A DNA stretch of 60,420 bases, taken from NCBI GenBank assembly GCA_031275405.1, contig JAISOV010000054.1, forward strand, positions 1-60,420, written 5' to 3'. Below, piece after piece: positions 45,388 through 53,582 of this stretch. The position numbers were made by a program, and so were the translations under genes. Under the pieces are notes generated by a model that saw only the letters and a list, made by a program, of their open reading frames with translations, was not told the DNA's origin and ran no database searches. The DNA is from Clostridium sp. Lineage in GTDB: Bacteria; Bacillota; Clostridia; Lachnospirales; Lachnospiraceae. Numbering within the stretch: position 1 is the first letter of the stretch; every line of letters starts with the position of its first letter.

Positions 45388-46419
45388 ATGATCAGGGAAA
45401 AGATATTTGTAATAGGAAATGATTCGGAATACGATAATGAGTACGTCCTGGAGCTGACGTGCCAAGCGGCCCGGCTGGCGGAGCAGAGGAATGCGGAGGT
45501 GGTGAATGTCTGCATCGGAAGCGGGGACAGGGGCGGGATGGAGCGGCTCTTTTCCTATGGAGCGGACAGAGTCCTGTTTTATGAACTGTGTGAAGCCTTT
45601 GGCCAGTATGAAGCAGCCGACAAGGCGGAGGCCTTAAAAAGGATCTTGGCCAAGGAGGATACGGCGCTGGTGCTGTTCACCGCGGATCCCGTGGGCAAAA
45701 TAACGGCGGCCATGCTGTCCGCGCATTTTGCGTCGGGGCTGACCGCCGACTGTATTGATATTTCTGTGGATGAGCAGGGAGAATATGTTTTTTCCAGGGC
45801 TGCTTTAAGTAATTCCGTCATTGCCGGTATCCGGTGCGTGAATTCAAGATTCTGCATGTGTACGGTGAAGAAACATGTGTTTCAGGCAAAGAAAGCGGAT
45901 ACCGCGAAAGAGGGGAACGCCGCCAAAGAAGCGGTGATCGAGGTCTTCGGTTCCCAGACGGTGTACGGGCGGGCGCGGGAGCGCGCTGTCCGCGTGCTGG
46001 AACAGGTACCCTTGGAGCCGGCAAATACGGCGTGGCAGGATGCAGACGTAGTCTTTGGCATAGGAAGGGGCGTACACAGGGAGGAAACGCTGGATAGGAT
46101 CTATGCGATTGCGCAGCATTATGGCGCGCAGGTGGCCGGTTCCAGGGCGGCGGTGGAGCTTGGGAAAATAGAAAAATCAAGGCAGGTGGGACAGTCCGGC
46201 GCTACGATCGTACCCGCGGTGTATGTCGCGTTCGGAATATCGGGAGCCTGCCAGCATATGGTGGGAGTGAAGGACGCAGCGTTGATCATTGCCGTCAATC
46301 AGGATGAACATGCCCCTATTTTTGAGTATGCGGATTATAAGGTGATAGAGGATGTTGAGCAGATTGTCCAGAACCTGTATCAGCTGATCCAAAGTGAAAA
46401 AAATGGTCTTGACAGCTGA
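45388..46419 (+). CDS. etfA: Electron transfer flavoprotein, alpha subunit
   Basis: About 343 residues. The C-terminal FAD-binding domain is clear: GIGRGVHREE, then GSRAAVELGKIEKSRQVGQSG, YVAFGISGACQHMVG and IIAVNQDEHAPIFEYADY. It pairs with EtfB to pass electrons from the acyl-CoA dehydrogenase to an unknown acceptor. I place the start at ATG 45388, which AGGAG at the end of etfB serves, not at a longer frame beginning inside etfB. This is the last gene of the plus-strand cluster. Its end faces the minus-strand cluster about 185 bases away. Confidence 0.92.
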   Translation: MIREKIFVIGNDSEYDNEYVLELTCQAARLAEQRNAEVVNVCIGSGDRGGMERLFSYGADRVLFYELCEAFGQYEAADKAEALKRILAKEDTALVLFTADPVGKITAAMLSAHFASGLTADCIDISVDEQGEYVFSRAALSNSVIAGIRCVNSRFCMCTVKKHVFQAKKADTAKEGNAAKEAVIEVFGSQTVYGRARERAVRVLEQVPLEPANTAWQDADVVFGIGRGVHREETLDRIYAIAQHYGAQVAGSRAAVELGKIEKSRQVGQSGATIVPAVYVAFGISGACQHMVGVKDAALIIAVNQDEHAPIFEYADYKVIEDVEQIVQNLYQLIQSEKNGLDS

Positions 46420-46439
46420 CAGGAACTGTGGTACCATTT
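46394..46439 (-). terminator. Possible terminator of the minus-strand cluster
   Basis: Read on the minus strand, AAATGGT (46439-46433) and ACCATTT (46407-46401) can pair and are followed by a run of T. The loop is long (about 25 bases) and the stem is only 7 bp. The same DNA read on the plus strand has TTGACA, 17 bases, TACCAT, which could be a promoter, so the assignment is open. Confidence 0.3.
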
Positions 46440-46603
46440 CTATAAATCATGTTTGAATCGTCATCATGCCCCCTGCAAGACAGGATTTCCAGCACGCCGC
46501 CGCCGATACGGTACACAAACCTATGTATATCCTCTATGCGCCTACTCCAAAAGCCGGACAGCTCGCCCTTTCGCGGCTCCGGCTTTCCGATACCGTCAAA
46601 GTG

Positions 46604-46810
46604 TCCTCGTTCTGCAAAGACTTTAATTTGATCACCACCACCGCACCCTAAATCTAATACCTTCATACCTTGCTTAAGATCACAAGTTTGTTCAATAAGA
46701 GCTACAATACGTTGATCCCACTCAAAGATTCCCGGTGTTTTATGTCTTCTTTCAATGCGCCAATGATACGCCCAACATTCTAAAAAACTTTTTTGTACCG
46801 CTTTAAACAT
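46604..46810 (-). pseudogene. Truncated SAM-dependent methyltransferase
   Basis: The first 69 residues are a normal methyltransferase start: an N-terminal helical part (SFLECWAYHWRIERRHKT) and the SAM-binding motif MKVLDLGCGGGDQIKVF. ATG 46810 has a good GAGGAG site, so the 5' end is intact. Past about 46604 the frame continues to 46316 but becomes GC-rich, loses all family features, and runs antisense through the end of etfA. At least 100 residues of a normal methyltransferase are missing. It was probably the last gene of the AT-rich cluster and was cut off when the two clusters became joined. Confidence 0.7.
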
Positions 46811-46864
46811 ATGAATTCTCCTCGTAAAAATTTTATATAATCAGAAAAAGACATAACCACATGA

Positions 46865-48673
46865 TTAAACATCTTCAGTTTTTAATATTGCCTTTGATTC
46901 TACATATTCTATCATTGATTTTACTGTGGGAAATTTAGTGATCAAGAGCATTTCATCATCAAATTCAAAATCAAACTCGCTTTCCAAAGCCACGATTGTT
47001 TTTATAAAGGTTATCGAATCAAGGCCGATGCTATTAAAGTCCATATCCAAAGATACATTATCAGAAACTTTTTCGCTGAGATTTGCAATAATTACTTCAA
47101 AGGCTCTCCTCTGAACGTCAGTCAATTCATCGGAAACCGATACATCAGGGATAACATCATCGGCTTTTACCTCTGCGAACTCCAATAATCTTTTCCGATC
47201 TATTTTCCCATTAGCATTTTCAATGAATTTTTCAACACGCTTGAATACAGATGGAATCATGTAAGGAGGAAGTTTCGCAGAAAGATAATTCGCAATGTCT
47301 TTAGGGGCTATGTTAATTTCACTTATAAAATAGGCTCCAAGAATTTTATCAATTTTATTTGTTTCTAAAGCAATAACGACAGATTGTTTTATCCCTTCAA
47401 TCTGATTAAGATGTGTCTCGACTTCTTCCGGCTCAACCCGATAGCCGTGAATCTTTATTTGATTATCTACTCGACCTGAACAAACAACATCTTTATTCTC
47501 ATTCTGCTTGACAATATCTCCTGTGCGGTAATAGGTGGAATCAGAAATAGTCACAAATTTATCTTTTGTCAATTGATCATTATTCAAATAACTTTGCGAC
47601 AGGCAGACTCCCCCAATATATAGCTCACCCTTTTCCTCATCTGCCACTTCTTCTAAGTTTTCATTCAAAATTTGATATGATATATTTTGTATAGGCTTTC
47701 CTACGGGAATATCACCGGTTATAAGATTTTTGGGAATTTCATAATGAAATGTGTCATCCGAGCATTCACTTTGTCCGTAAGCGTTTATAAGGGATATATG
47801 GTCGTACTCTTTATAAAACCTCTCGGCTACAATCCTATCAACTTTTTCACCTGTTAAAATAATATGTTTCATGTTTGGCAAAGTTAATTTTTGATGTTTG
47901 TCTCCGACATAATGAAAATAACCGTATAGTGAGTGTGGAATCATGCTCACGACATTTATTTTTTCTCGTTCAAGCTGTTCAAGAAATTGATACGACTTTT
48001 TAATAAGTATATTATTGTATATAAATAGCTGCGCTCCCAATAGAATAGGCGTAAGTATTTGCCATATTGAGGCGACGAAACCAATATTGAAACTTAAACA
48101 GAGACGGCTTTCACAAGTCAGATTTAATAAGGAAATTTTAGCTTCAATATGATTTATAATTCCTTCATATGTTAAAAGAACCCCTTTTGGTATGCCCGAA
48201 GAACCGGAAGTGAAAATACAATAGGCTAAATCTTTGGGATCATATATAATTAAGTCATTCTCTGATTGATTATTCTTTTTTAATTCCATATAGTTTACGC
48301 AATAAGTTAAGATGCCTTCGTATTTGATTTCACGGTGTGCATAATCATTATGTAAAATCATTTTGGGATTGCTCTCGGTCAAAATGCGGTTGATTTGCTC
48401 ATACGGCAGGTCAATATTTATCGGAATGACAATGGCATTACAATTAAGAATTGCAAATATAGATATTACCATGTCGATAGAGTTAGACATATGTACTGCA
48501 ACAAAGTCTCCTTTTTCTATACCAAAGTTTTTCAATTCTTTTGTTAAAGACACAACAATATCCCCAAGCTCCGAATAAGAAATAAAATGGTCATTACATA
48601 CAATCGCCTTCTTATCAGGATTCATTTGAGAAAGATCGAGCAGCAGTTTTTTAGTATCGAATTGATTAATCAT
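46865..48673 (-). CDS. NRPS-like A-T didomain, beta-alanine-like pocket
   Basis: A 602-residue protein. The adenylation domain has FTSGSSGIPKG, AYGQSECSDD, YRTGDIVKQN and NGKIDRKRL; the C-terminal carrier domain has Ser in NSIGLDSITF near 565. The residue that normally holds the alpha-amine is Val; the pocket reads V-A-W-S-I-T-A-D-D. It shares Val235, Trp239, Ile299 and Asp331 with the published beta-alanine code VDWVISLAD. The PanD gene (beta-alanine synthesis) ends directly before this start, so I infer that it activates beta-alanine and holds it on its carrier domain. The pocket motifs FVASIWQ and YGQSECSDD closely match those of the NRPS at 12185-15943 (VVASIWQ, YGQTECCDD). There is no C domain. 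Confidence 0.85.
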   Translation of the reverse strand: MINQFDTKKLLLDLSQMNPDKKAIVCNDHFISYSELGDIVVSLTKELKNFGIEKGDFVAVHMSNSIDMVISIFAILNCNAIVIPINIDLPYEQINRILTESNPKMILHNDYAHREIKYEGILTYCVNYMELKKNNQSENDLIIYDPKDLAYCIFTSGSSGIPKGVLLTYEGIINHIEAKISLLNLTCESRLCLSFNIGFVASIWQILTPILLGAQLFIYNNILIKKSYQFLEQLEREKINVVSMIPHSLYGYFHYVGDKHQKLTLPNMKHIILTGEKVDRIVAERFYKEYDHISLINAYGQSECSDDTFHYEIPKNLITGDIPVGKPIQNISYQILNENLEEVADEEKGELYIGGVCLSQSYLNNDQLTKDKFVTISDSTYYRTGDIVKQNENKDVVCSGRVDNQIKIHGYRVEPEEVETHLNQIEGIKQSVVIALETNKIDKILGAYFISEINIAPKDIANYLSAKLPPYMIPSVFKRVEKFIENANGKIDRKRLLEFAEVKADDVIPDVSVSDELTDVQRRAFEVIIANLSEKVSDNVSLDMDFNSIGLDSITFIKTIVALESEFDFEFDDEMLLITKFPTVKSMIEYVESKAILKTEDV

Positions 48674-49012
48674 TCAGACCACCTCGTTATTTTCATCTAA
48701 CATGATGATTTTAGGTTTATAATTTCCCGGCACACTGTCAACAAGATTAAAAGCCATAATAATAACTCGGTCGCCCACAGTGACTAACCTTGCGGCCGCT
48801 CCATTAAGGCATATTACATTGCGATCCGCTGACTCAATGACATAAGTTTCAAAACGCTGACCGTTGTTGATGTCAACAACAAGAACCTTCTGATATTCGC
48901 ACAAGCCGACTAATCTCATTAAATCGGCAGATATGGTTATTGACCCCTCATAATTAATATTGGCGTCTGTAACCACTGCTCTGTGGATTTTAGCCTGTAG
49001 TATTTCTATCAT
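48674..49012 (-). CDS. panD: Aspartate 1-decarboxylase (PanD), beta-alanine supply
   Basis: About 112 residues, a normal length for PanD. The self-cleavage site is Gly-Ser in NINYEGSITI, with Ser24, where the pyruvoyl cofactor forms; E. coli PanD uses Ser25. NGAAARLVTVGDRVIIMAF is the conserved C-terminal core. It converts L-aspartate to beta-alanine. I start at ATG 49012, served by AGGAG; an in-frame ATG at 49021 lies immediately after that site. It overlaps the end of the BtrH-like gene and abuts the A-T gene, so it is cotranscribed with an adenylation enzyme that looks fit for its product. Here it appears pathway-dedicated; no other pantothenate genes are present. Confidence 0.92.
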   Translation of the reverse strand: MIEILQAKIHRAVVTDANINYEGSITISADLMRLVGLCEYQKVLVVDINNGQRFETYVIESADRNVICLNGAAARLVTVGDRVIIMAFNLVDSVPGNYKPKIIMLDENNEVV

Positions 49013-49952
49013 TTGTTCCATCTCCTGTTATTTGAAATGACTTCATTTTTTCGTAAACTTCGTATTCGTTCCTTATAATCTCGGAAATAATATCGAGACA
49101 TTCATTATTCCTTTTTTTCTTCATGATTTGTTTGATTAATAATATTCTAAAAAGGCCATACTTTTCTGCAATGCTTTCTACCATGTTTAATATGGATGGA
49201 TCGAGCAATTTTTTGCTAATCATTTTATTTAAGAACAGGCAGTAACAATATCTTTGATTAACAATGCGATTTATATTAATTATCAAAGGAATAGCATATA
49301 CATCTGTATATTCAGATAACATTACTTCTTCAAATCGAGTTTGGAAATCATTTTTAAAACACTCTATATTATGAAAAAAATTGCTGTTTTTAATATGGTT
49401 TAGGCTAGTTGTAATTTCCTCTAAATAATCTTCTACTTTAAGGTTATTTAATGGTGTCGTTACAAACGAATATATAGCTCCACTTTCTCGGGTAATGCAA
49501 TCGACGTTAATAATATTTTCATCTTTTGTGCTATAGGGGTCTAATGCATACAACGCCTTTGTACTCTCCTCAATACCAGTTACTAATATATAATGGTTTA
49601 TATGATTTCGTTTATATGACATGTTCCAGGGACAATCATAAACATCTTGAAAAATAATTACAGGACTGTATGGCAGTATCATGGTAAATAGCTCTAATAA
49701 ATTTTCTTTGCCTGCATATTGTTCATCTTTTATTTTAATGCCATGAAATTTGTCAAGCAGGAGTTTTCGACGCTTTTGGTAGCCTGGATGTAGTGACTTT
49801 CCAAAAGGGCAATCACCCTTCTCATAATGAAAGCCCCACGATTCTGCAAATATCATGTCATAATCTCGTTTCTGATAAGAAGCATATGTCGATAGTAAAC
49901 CCTGATGACATGAAAAATAAGGATTTATAACTGGCTCTATATTATGTTTCAT
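48990..49952 (-). CDS. BtrH-like cysteine acyltransferase/peptidase-fold protein
   Basis: About 320 residues. The pattern fits the BtrH N-terminal family (papain-like fold): a Cys near the start in PYFSCHQGLL, an FAESWGFHYEK segment, a His in RNHINHYILVTG and an Asp in LYALDPYST, a likely Cys-His-Asp triad. The C-terminal half is helical and not assignable. BtrH transfers an aminoacyl group from a carrier protein to an aminoglycoside in butirosin synthesis. Free carrier proteins and no condensation domain in this cluster make the same kind of reaction likely. ATG 49952 follows GGGAGG. A related domain ends the megasynthase at 30780-37328. Confidence 0.7.
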   Translation of the reverse strand: MKHNIEPVINPYFSCHQGLLSTYASYQKRDYDMIFAESWGFHYEKGDCPFGKSLHPGYQKRRKLLLDKFHGIKIKDEQYAGKENLLELFTMILPYSPVIIFQDVYDCPWNMSYKRNHINHYILVTGIEESTKALYALDPYSTKDENIINVDCITRESGAIYSFVTTPLNNLKVEDYLEEITTSLNHIKNSNFFHNIECFKNDFQTRFEEVMLSEYTDVYAIPLIININRIVNQRYCYCLFLNKMISKKLLDPSILNMVESIAEKYGLFRILLIKQIMKKKRNNECLDIISEIIRNEYEVYEKMKSFQITGDGTNDRNTTG

Positions 49953-49975
49953 CAATAATCCTCCCAAAAATCATT

Positions 49976-51778
49976 TCAGCTTTCTATAATCGGTAAAGTT
50001 GTTTCCTCTATATACCATTTCGCTTGTGCCTGATACATTTTCGCAAAGACACCGTTTCTTTTTATTAAGTCTATAAAGCTTCCATCTTCAACAATCTTAC
50101 CATTATCAAATACTAAAATTCGGTCTACCACACTGGTTATTCCTAACCGATGAGAAACGAGGATAGCAGTTTTATCTTCGGCTAAAGAAGCAAAATTACG
50201 ATAAATATTAGCTTCCAAAACGGGATCAAGCGAAGCAGTGGGTTCATCTAATATGTATACACGCGCTTTTTGGCGAAATAATGCGCGAGTGATGGCTACT
50301 TTTTGCCATTGACCACCAGATAAATTGTTACCTTTTTCGGAAAATATTCCGATCATTTCATCTAATGCCTTCTCTTGGCTTTTTACAACTTCATCTGCGC
50401 CTGTACGTCGCATGAGTGCCAATATTTCACTGTCTTCATCGGCGCGAGTTGGGTCTGATATTTTAATGTTGTTTCTAAGTGTATCTTGATACTGACAAAA
50501 TTTTTGGAAGATCACAGAAAGAGAACGACGGACTCTGCTTAAATTTTGAGTAATCTCTATGTCGTTTATTTTTGCAGTACCACTATCAGGAGCGTATAAG
50601 CCGCAAAGCAAATTGACAAATGTAGATTTACCACTTCCGTTTGCTCCAACAACGGCTATTTTTTCACCCTGTCTAATATTGACAGTTAATCCATCCAATG
50701 CTTTATGCTCGCTGTTTGGATAGGTAAAGCTAACTTGATCAAACGTGATATGTACATCATCAAAACCCGTTTGTGTATCGTCAATATTTTCTTTTTCTGT
50801 TTCAAGCAATACAAAAAAATCTTCTATATATTTAACATCTGTAAATATACCGACTGTGTTAATAAACAAAGTAGTGGTAATCCCTTGAAGTTGACCGGCA
50901 GCAGCGATAACCAACATAAAAGTTCCTAATCCCTTTGTAGGATCATTGAAGATTTCCCAAACAGTAAACAGAACAATAAAAAGATAAACACCATTATGCA
51001 AGAGATCTGCTATGCTGTTGAAAATTACATGTTTTCTTATAATTTTATTCTTTTTAGCAACCCATGATGCGCCCAAATTATGCCATTTTTCTTTAATGTG
51101 TGGATATAAACCCAAAAACCTTATTTCCTTCATAGCTTCATTTCTACGGCACGCTTCGGAGTAGGTGAGTACAAACATTCCTTCTTTCATAAATTTTGTA
51201 CGATGACGATAGGTTTCGTCTTGTTGCAGTCGGGATAAAATTACCGCCGGAATACACGTTACAATTAATATAAATACAATCCACGGATTAATATTAAATA
51301 AGATAAAAGAAATAGACACAAAAGAGATAATATTTGCAATCCAATTAAAAATATATACTATGCTTCCAGTGGTTTTTCCTGCAGCGAAAGAGTTGACAAA
51401 ATCTACTTTTTCACGGAAATTATCATGGTTCTCTATATATTTATAAGGTATTGATGAAAGGAATTGCATCATTTGTTCTTTTAAATACCTTCCAATACGC
51501 GCAGAATCCTTGCCAGAATAATAATTTTGCACAAAACTAAAACATGTTTGCGTTATGTACAACATAGCCAAAAAAGCAAAAGAAAACAATACCGTATTTA
51601 AAGTATCGGGATTGTTAAACAGTCCTTGTACGCCATCAGTAAAAACCGCCAATTGCAACGATATTAGCATAGGTAAAAAAGCAATCCCAAAACCTATTAT
51701 GCTTATAATCATGGAAATAGGGCTTTTGATTTTGACACTAAGTGCGATTGCCCGAAAGAAATATTTAAACTTATGCAT
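49976..51778 (-). CDS. ABC exporter half-transporter (membrane + ATPase), second of pair
   Basis: A 600-residue half-transporter. A six-helix membrane domain (about 15-310) is followed by a nucleotide-binding domain with Walker A GANGSGKSTF, signature LSGGQWQKVAITRA, Walker B VYILDEPTASLD and switch His in LVSHRLG. Its start overlaps the end of the preceding paralog by 8 bases, so the two are probably a heterodimer. Both ATP sites look intact. The likely job is export of the cluster's product; sequence alone cannot exclude import of a substrate or self-protection. Confidence 0.9.
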   Translation of the reverse strand: MHKFKYFFRAIALSVKIKSPISMIISIIGFGIAFLPMLISLQLAVFTDGVQGLFNNPDTLNTVLFSFAFLAMLYITQTCFSFVQNYYSGKDSARIGRYLKEQMMQFLSSIPYKYIENHDNFREKVDFVNSFAAGKTTGSIVYIFNWIANIISFVSISFILFNINPWIVFILIVTCIPAVILSRLQQDETYRHRTKFMKEGMFVLTYSEACRRNEAMKEIRFLGLYPHIKEKWHNLGASWVAKKNKIIRKHVIFNSIADLLHNGVYLFIVLFTVWEIFNDPTKGLGTFMLVIAAAGQLQGITTTLFINTVGIFTDVKYIEDFFVLLETEKENIDDTQTGFDDVHITFDQVSFTYPNSEHKALDGLTVNIRQGEKIAVVGANGSGKSTFVNLLCGLYAPDSGTAKINDIEITQNLSRVRRSLSVIFQKFCQYQDTLRNNIKISDPTRADEDSEILALMRRTGADEVVKSQEKALDEMIGIFSEKGNNLSGGQWQKVAITRALFRQKARVYILDEPTASLDPVLEANIYRNFASLAEDKTAILVSHRLGITSVVDRILVFDNGKIVEDGSFIDLIKRNGVFAKMYQAQAKWYIEETTLPIIES

Positions 51779-53582
51779 CAGTCGCTACCTCCGTGTTCCG
51801 ATACCATTGAGCTTGTTCGTTGAAGAATTTTGCATACATTCCGTTTTTGTTCATCAACTCGATATGAGTCCCTGTTTCTGCGACTTTACCATTATCGAGA
51901 AGAATGATTCGGTCAGCAAGTCGGGCAAATCCCACACGGTGACTGATTAATATAGCTGTACGCCCTTCAACCTTTTCTTTAATATTCATAAACTGTTCCA
52001 ACTCGGCAGTGGGGTCCAACATTGATGCCGGTTCATCAAATACTAAAATATCTTTGTCACTCATATGGGCGCGTGAAATAGCCAATTTTTGCACTTCACC
52101 ACCAGAAAAATTCGCACCTGACTCATCAATCGACGTATAAATGAATGTATCTTTACCCTTTGGTAATAGCGATACAAAGCCATCTGCATCACCTTTTTGA
52201 AGTGCGGTATTAACTTTTTTATCATCATTAACATTTTCGATGTCGCCAAATCCGATGTTTTCACTAATAGGCATATGGAATAAATAATAGTCTTGAAAAA
52301 ATGCACCAATTTTATTTCTCATAAAATCGGATTCTAACATCTCATAATCCTCTCCATAAAAATATAAACTGCCGGAGAGCGGCTTATATAATTGCAAAAG
52401 CAATTTAACAAGCGTTGATTTTCCGCTACCATTCATACCAATAAGGGCGATAGTTTCCCCCTTTCTAATTTTCATGGACACATTGTCCAGTGCAAGTGTA
52501 TCTCCCTTATATGAATAAGATAGGTTCTTTGTTTCAAATACAATATCATTACTTTTTGCGATATTTATCGCACTATTAACAGTTTTTTTGCCACTCTGAC
52601 GCAATCCGAAAATCCGGTATTGCCGTTCTAAAGCATATATACCGTGATCGGTAAGCATAAGTGTTCTCGCAATGCCAGATACGGCTGTAAATATCTTTAA
52701 GCACATTGTAAGTATTACTAACAAAACCGTCGCACTCATAGCACCATTCACAACGGAAAACAATGAATAGATTGTCATAATCGCAAGAAATAAGTAAAAC
52801 CCAAAACCGCTAACAAAAGTACGCAATTCAATATCCAACGTGTTTTTCACTTGATAGTCATATATGGCAGAGTAAGCATCTTTCCAGTTTTCAATAAGCG
52901 TGTCCTTAGACTCAAAAACACGGATTTCTTTGGCATATTCAGGAGAATAAGGCATACCTTCATAATGTCCCGCAAGCCTCTCATTATCCCGTATTTTATA
53001 CCAGTTATAACGCAGCTTTTCTACATATACAAGATTGAGCCAAATAATGCTTACTATATACGATAATGAAATAAAAAAAATAGGCATAGATAAAGTGAAC
53101 GCCATAATAAGTAATGAACTTAGGCCTATAAATTTACCTAATAAAGTACAACAACCGCTGATTACATCAGTCAATGATCCCTCCCGCAATACTACAGCAT
53201 GATATTCATCATTGATATCTTTCTTTAGCAATTCCTCCATGCTGAAATCTTGAACACTATCCATTAAAAGCTCGGCCATGCCAAAATAATATTTATTGTA
53301 CATAACAGAGTAAATAAATTCCACATTAAAGCGATTTGATAACCCTATGAGCGCGGTAATTATACCAAACACAATAATGATGGGTAGAACAGCATCAAAA
53401 CTGCCGTTTCCGGTAGAGATAAAGTCGTTTAAAGCAACAATTATTTTTTTGTTATATGCAAGCGCGATTGCAGGCAAAACCGATACGACCGATAATAACA
53501 AGCACCATGTAAGAAGTATAACTTTGTCGATTCTCCATGCAAGAGAAAACGCCCACCCAGCGGCTTTTAATTTATTTTTCAT
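51771..53582 (-). CDS. ABC exporter half-transporter (membrane + ATPase), first of pair
   Basis: A 603-residue paralog of the next gene. Membrane domain about 15-320; nucleotide-binding domain with Walker A GMNGSGKSTL, signature FSGGEVQKLAISRA, Walker B ILVFDEPASMLD and ISHRVGFARL. The signature differs slightly (FSGGE) but key residues are present. It overlaps the upstream adenylation gene by 11 bases and has no clear ribosome site of its own, so translation is probably coupled. Confidence 0.9.
   Translation of the reverse strand: MKNKLKAAGWAFSLAWRIDKVILLTWCLLLSVVSVLPAIALAYNKKIIVALNDFISTGNGSFDAVLPIIIVFGIITALIGLSNRFNVEFIYSVMYNKYYFGMAELLMDSVQDFSMEELLKKDINDEYHAVVLREGSLTDVISGCCTLLGKFIGLSSLLIMAFTLSMPIFFISLSYIVSIIWLNLVYVEKLRYNWYKIRDNERLAGHYEGMPYSPEYAKEIRVFESKDTLIENWKDAYSAIYDYQVKNTLDIELRTFVSGFGFYLFLAIMTIYSLFSVVNGAMSATVLLVILTMCLKIFTAVSGIARTLMLTDHGIYALERQYRIFGLRQSGKKTVNSAINIAKSNDIVFETKNLSYSYKGDTLALDNVSMKIRKGETIALIGMNGSGKSTLVKLLLQLYKPLSGSLYFYGEDYEMLESDFMRNKIGAFFQDYYLFHMPISENIGFGDIENVNDDKKVNTALQKGDADGFVSLLPKGKDTFIYTSIDESGANFSGGEVQKLAISRAHMSDKDILVFDEPASMLDPTAELEQFMNIKEKVEGRTAILISHRVGFARLADRIILLDNGKVAETGTHIELMNKNGMYAKFFNEQAQWYRNTEVATDA

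Noticed and set aside
46449..46651. Short plus-strand frames of 60 codons between the clusters
   Set aside because: No motif or ribosome site; they are antisense to the truncated methyltransferase frame and lie in the recombination seam.
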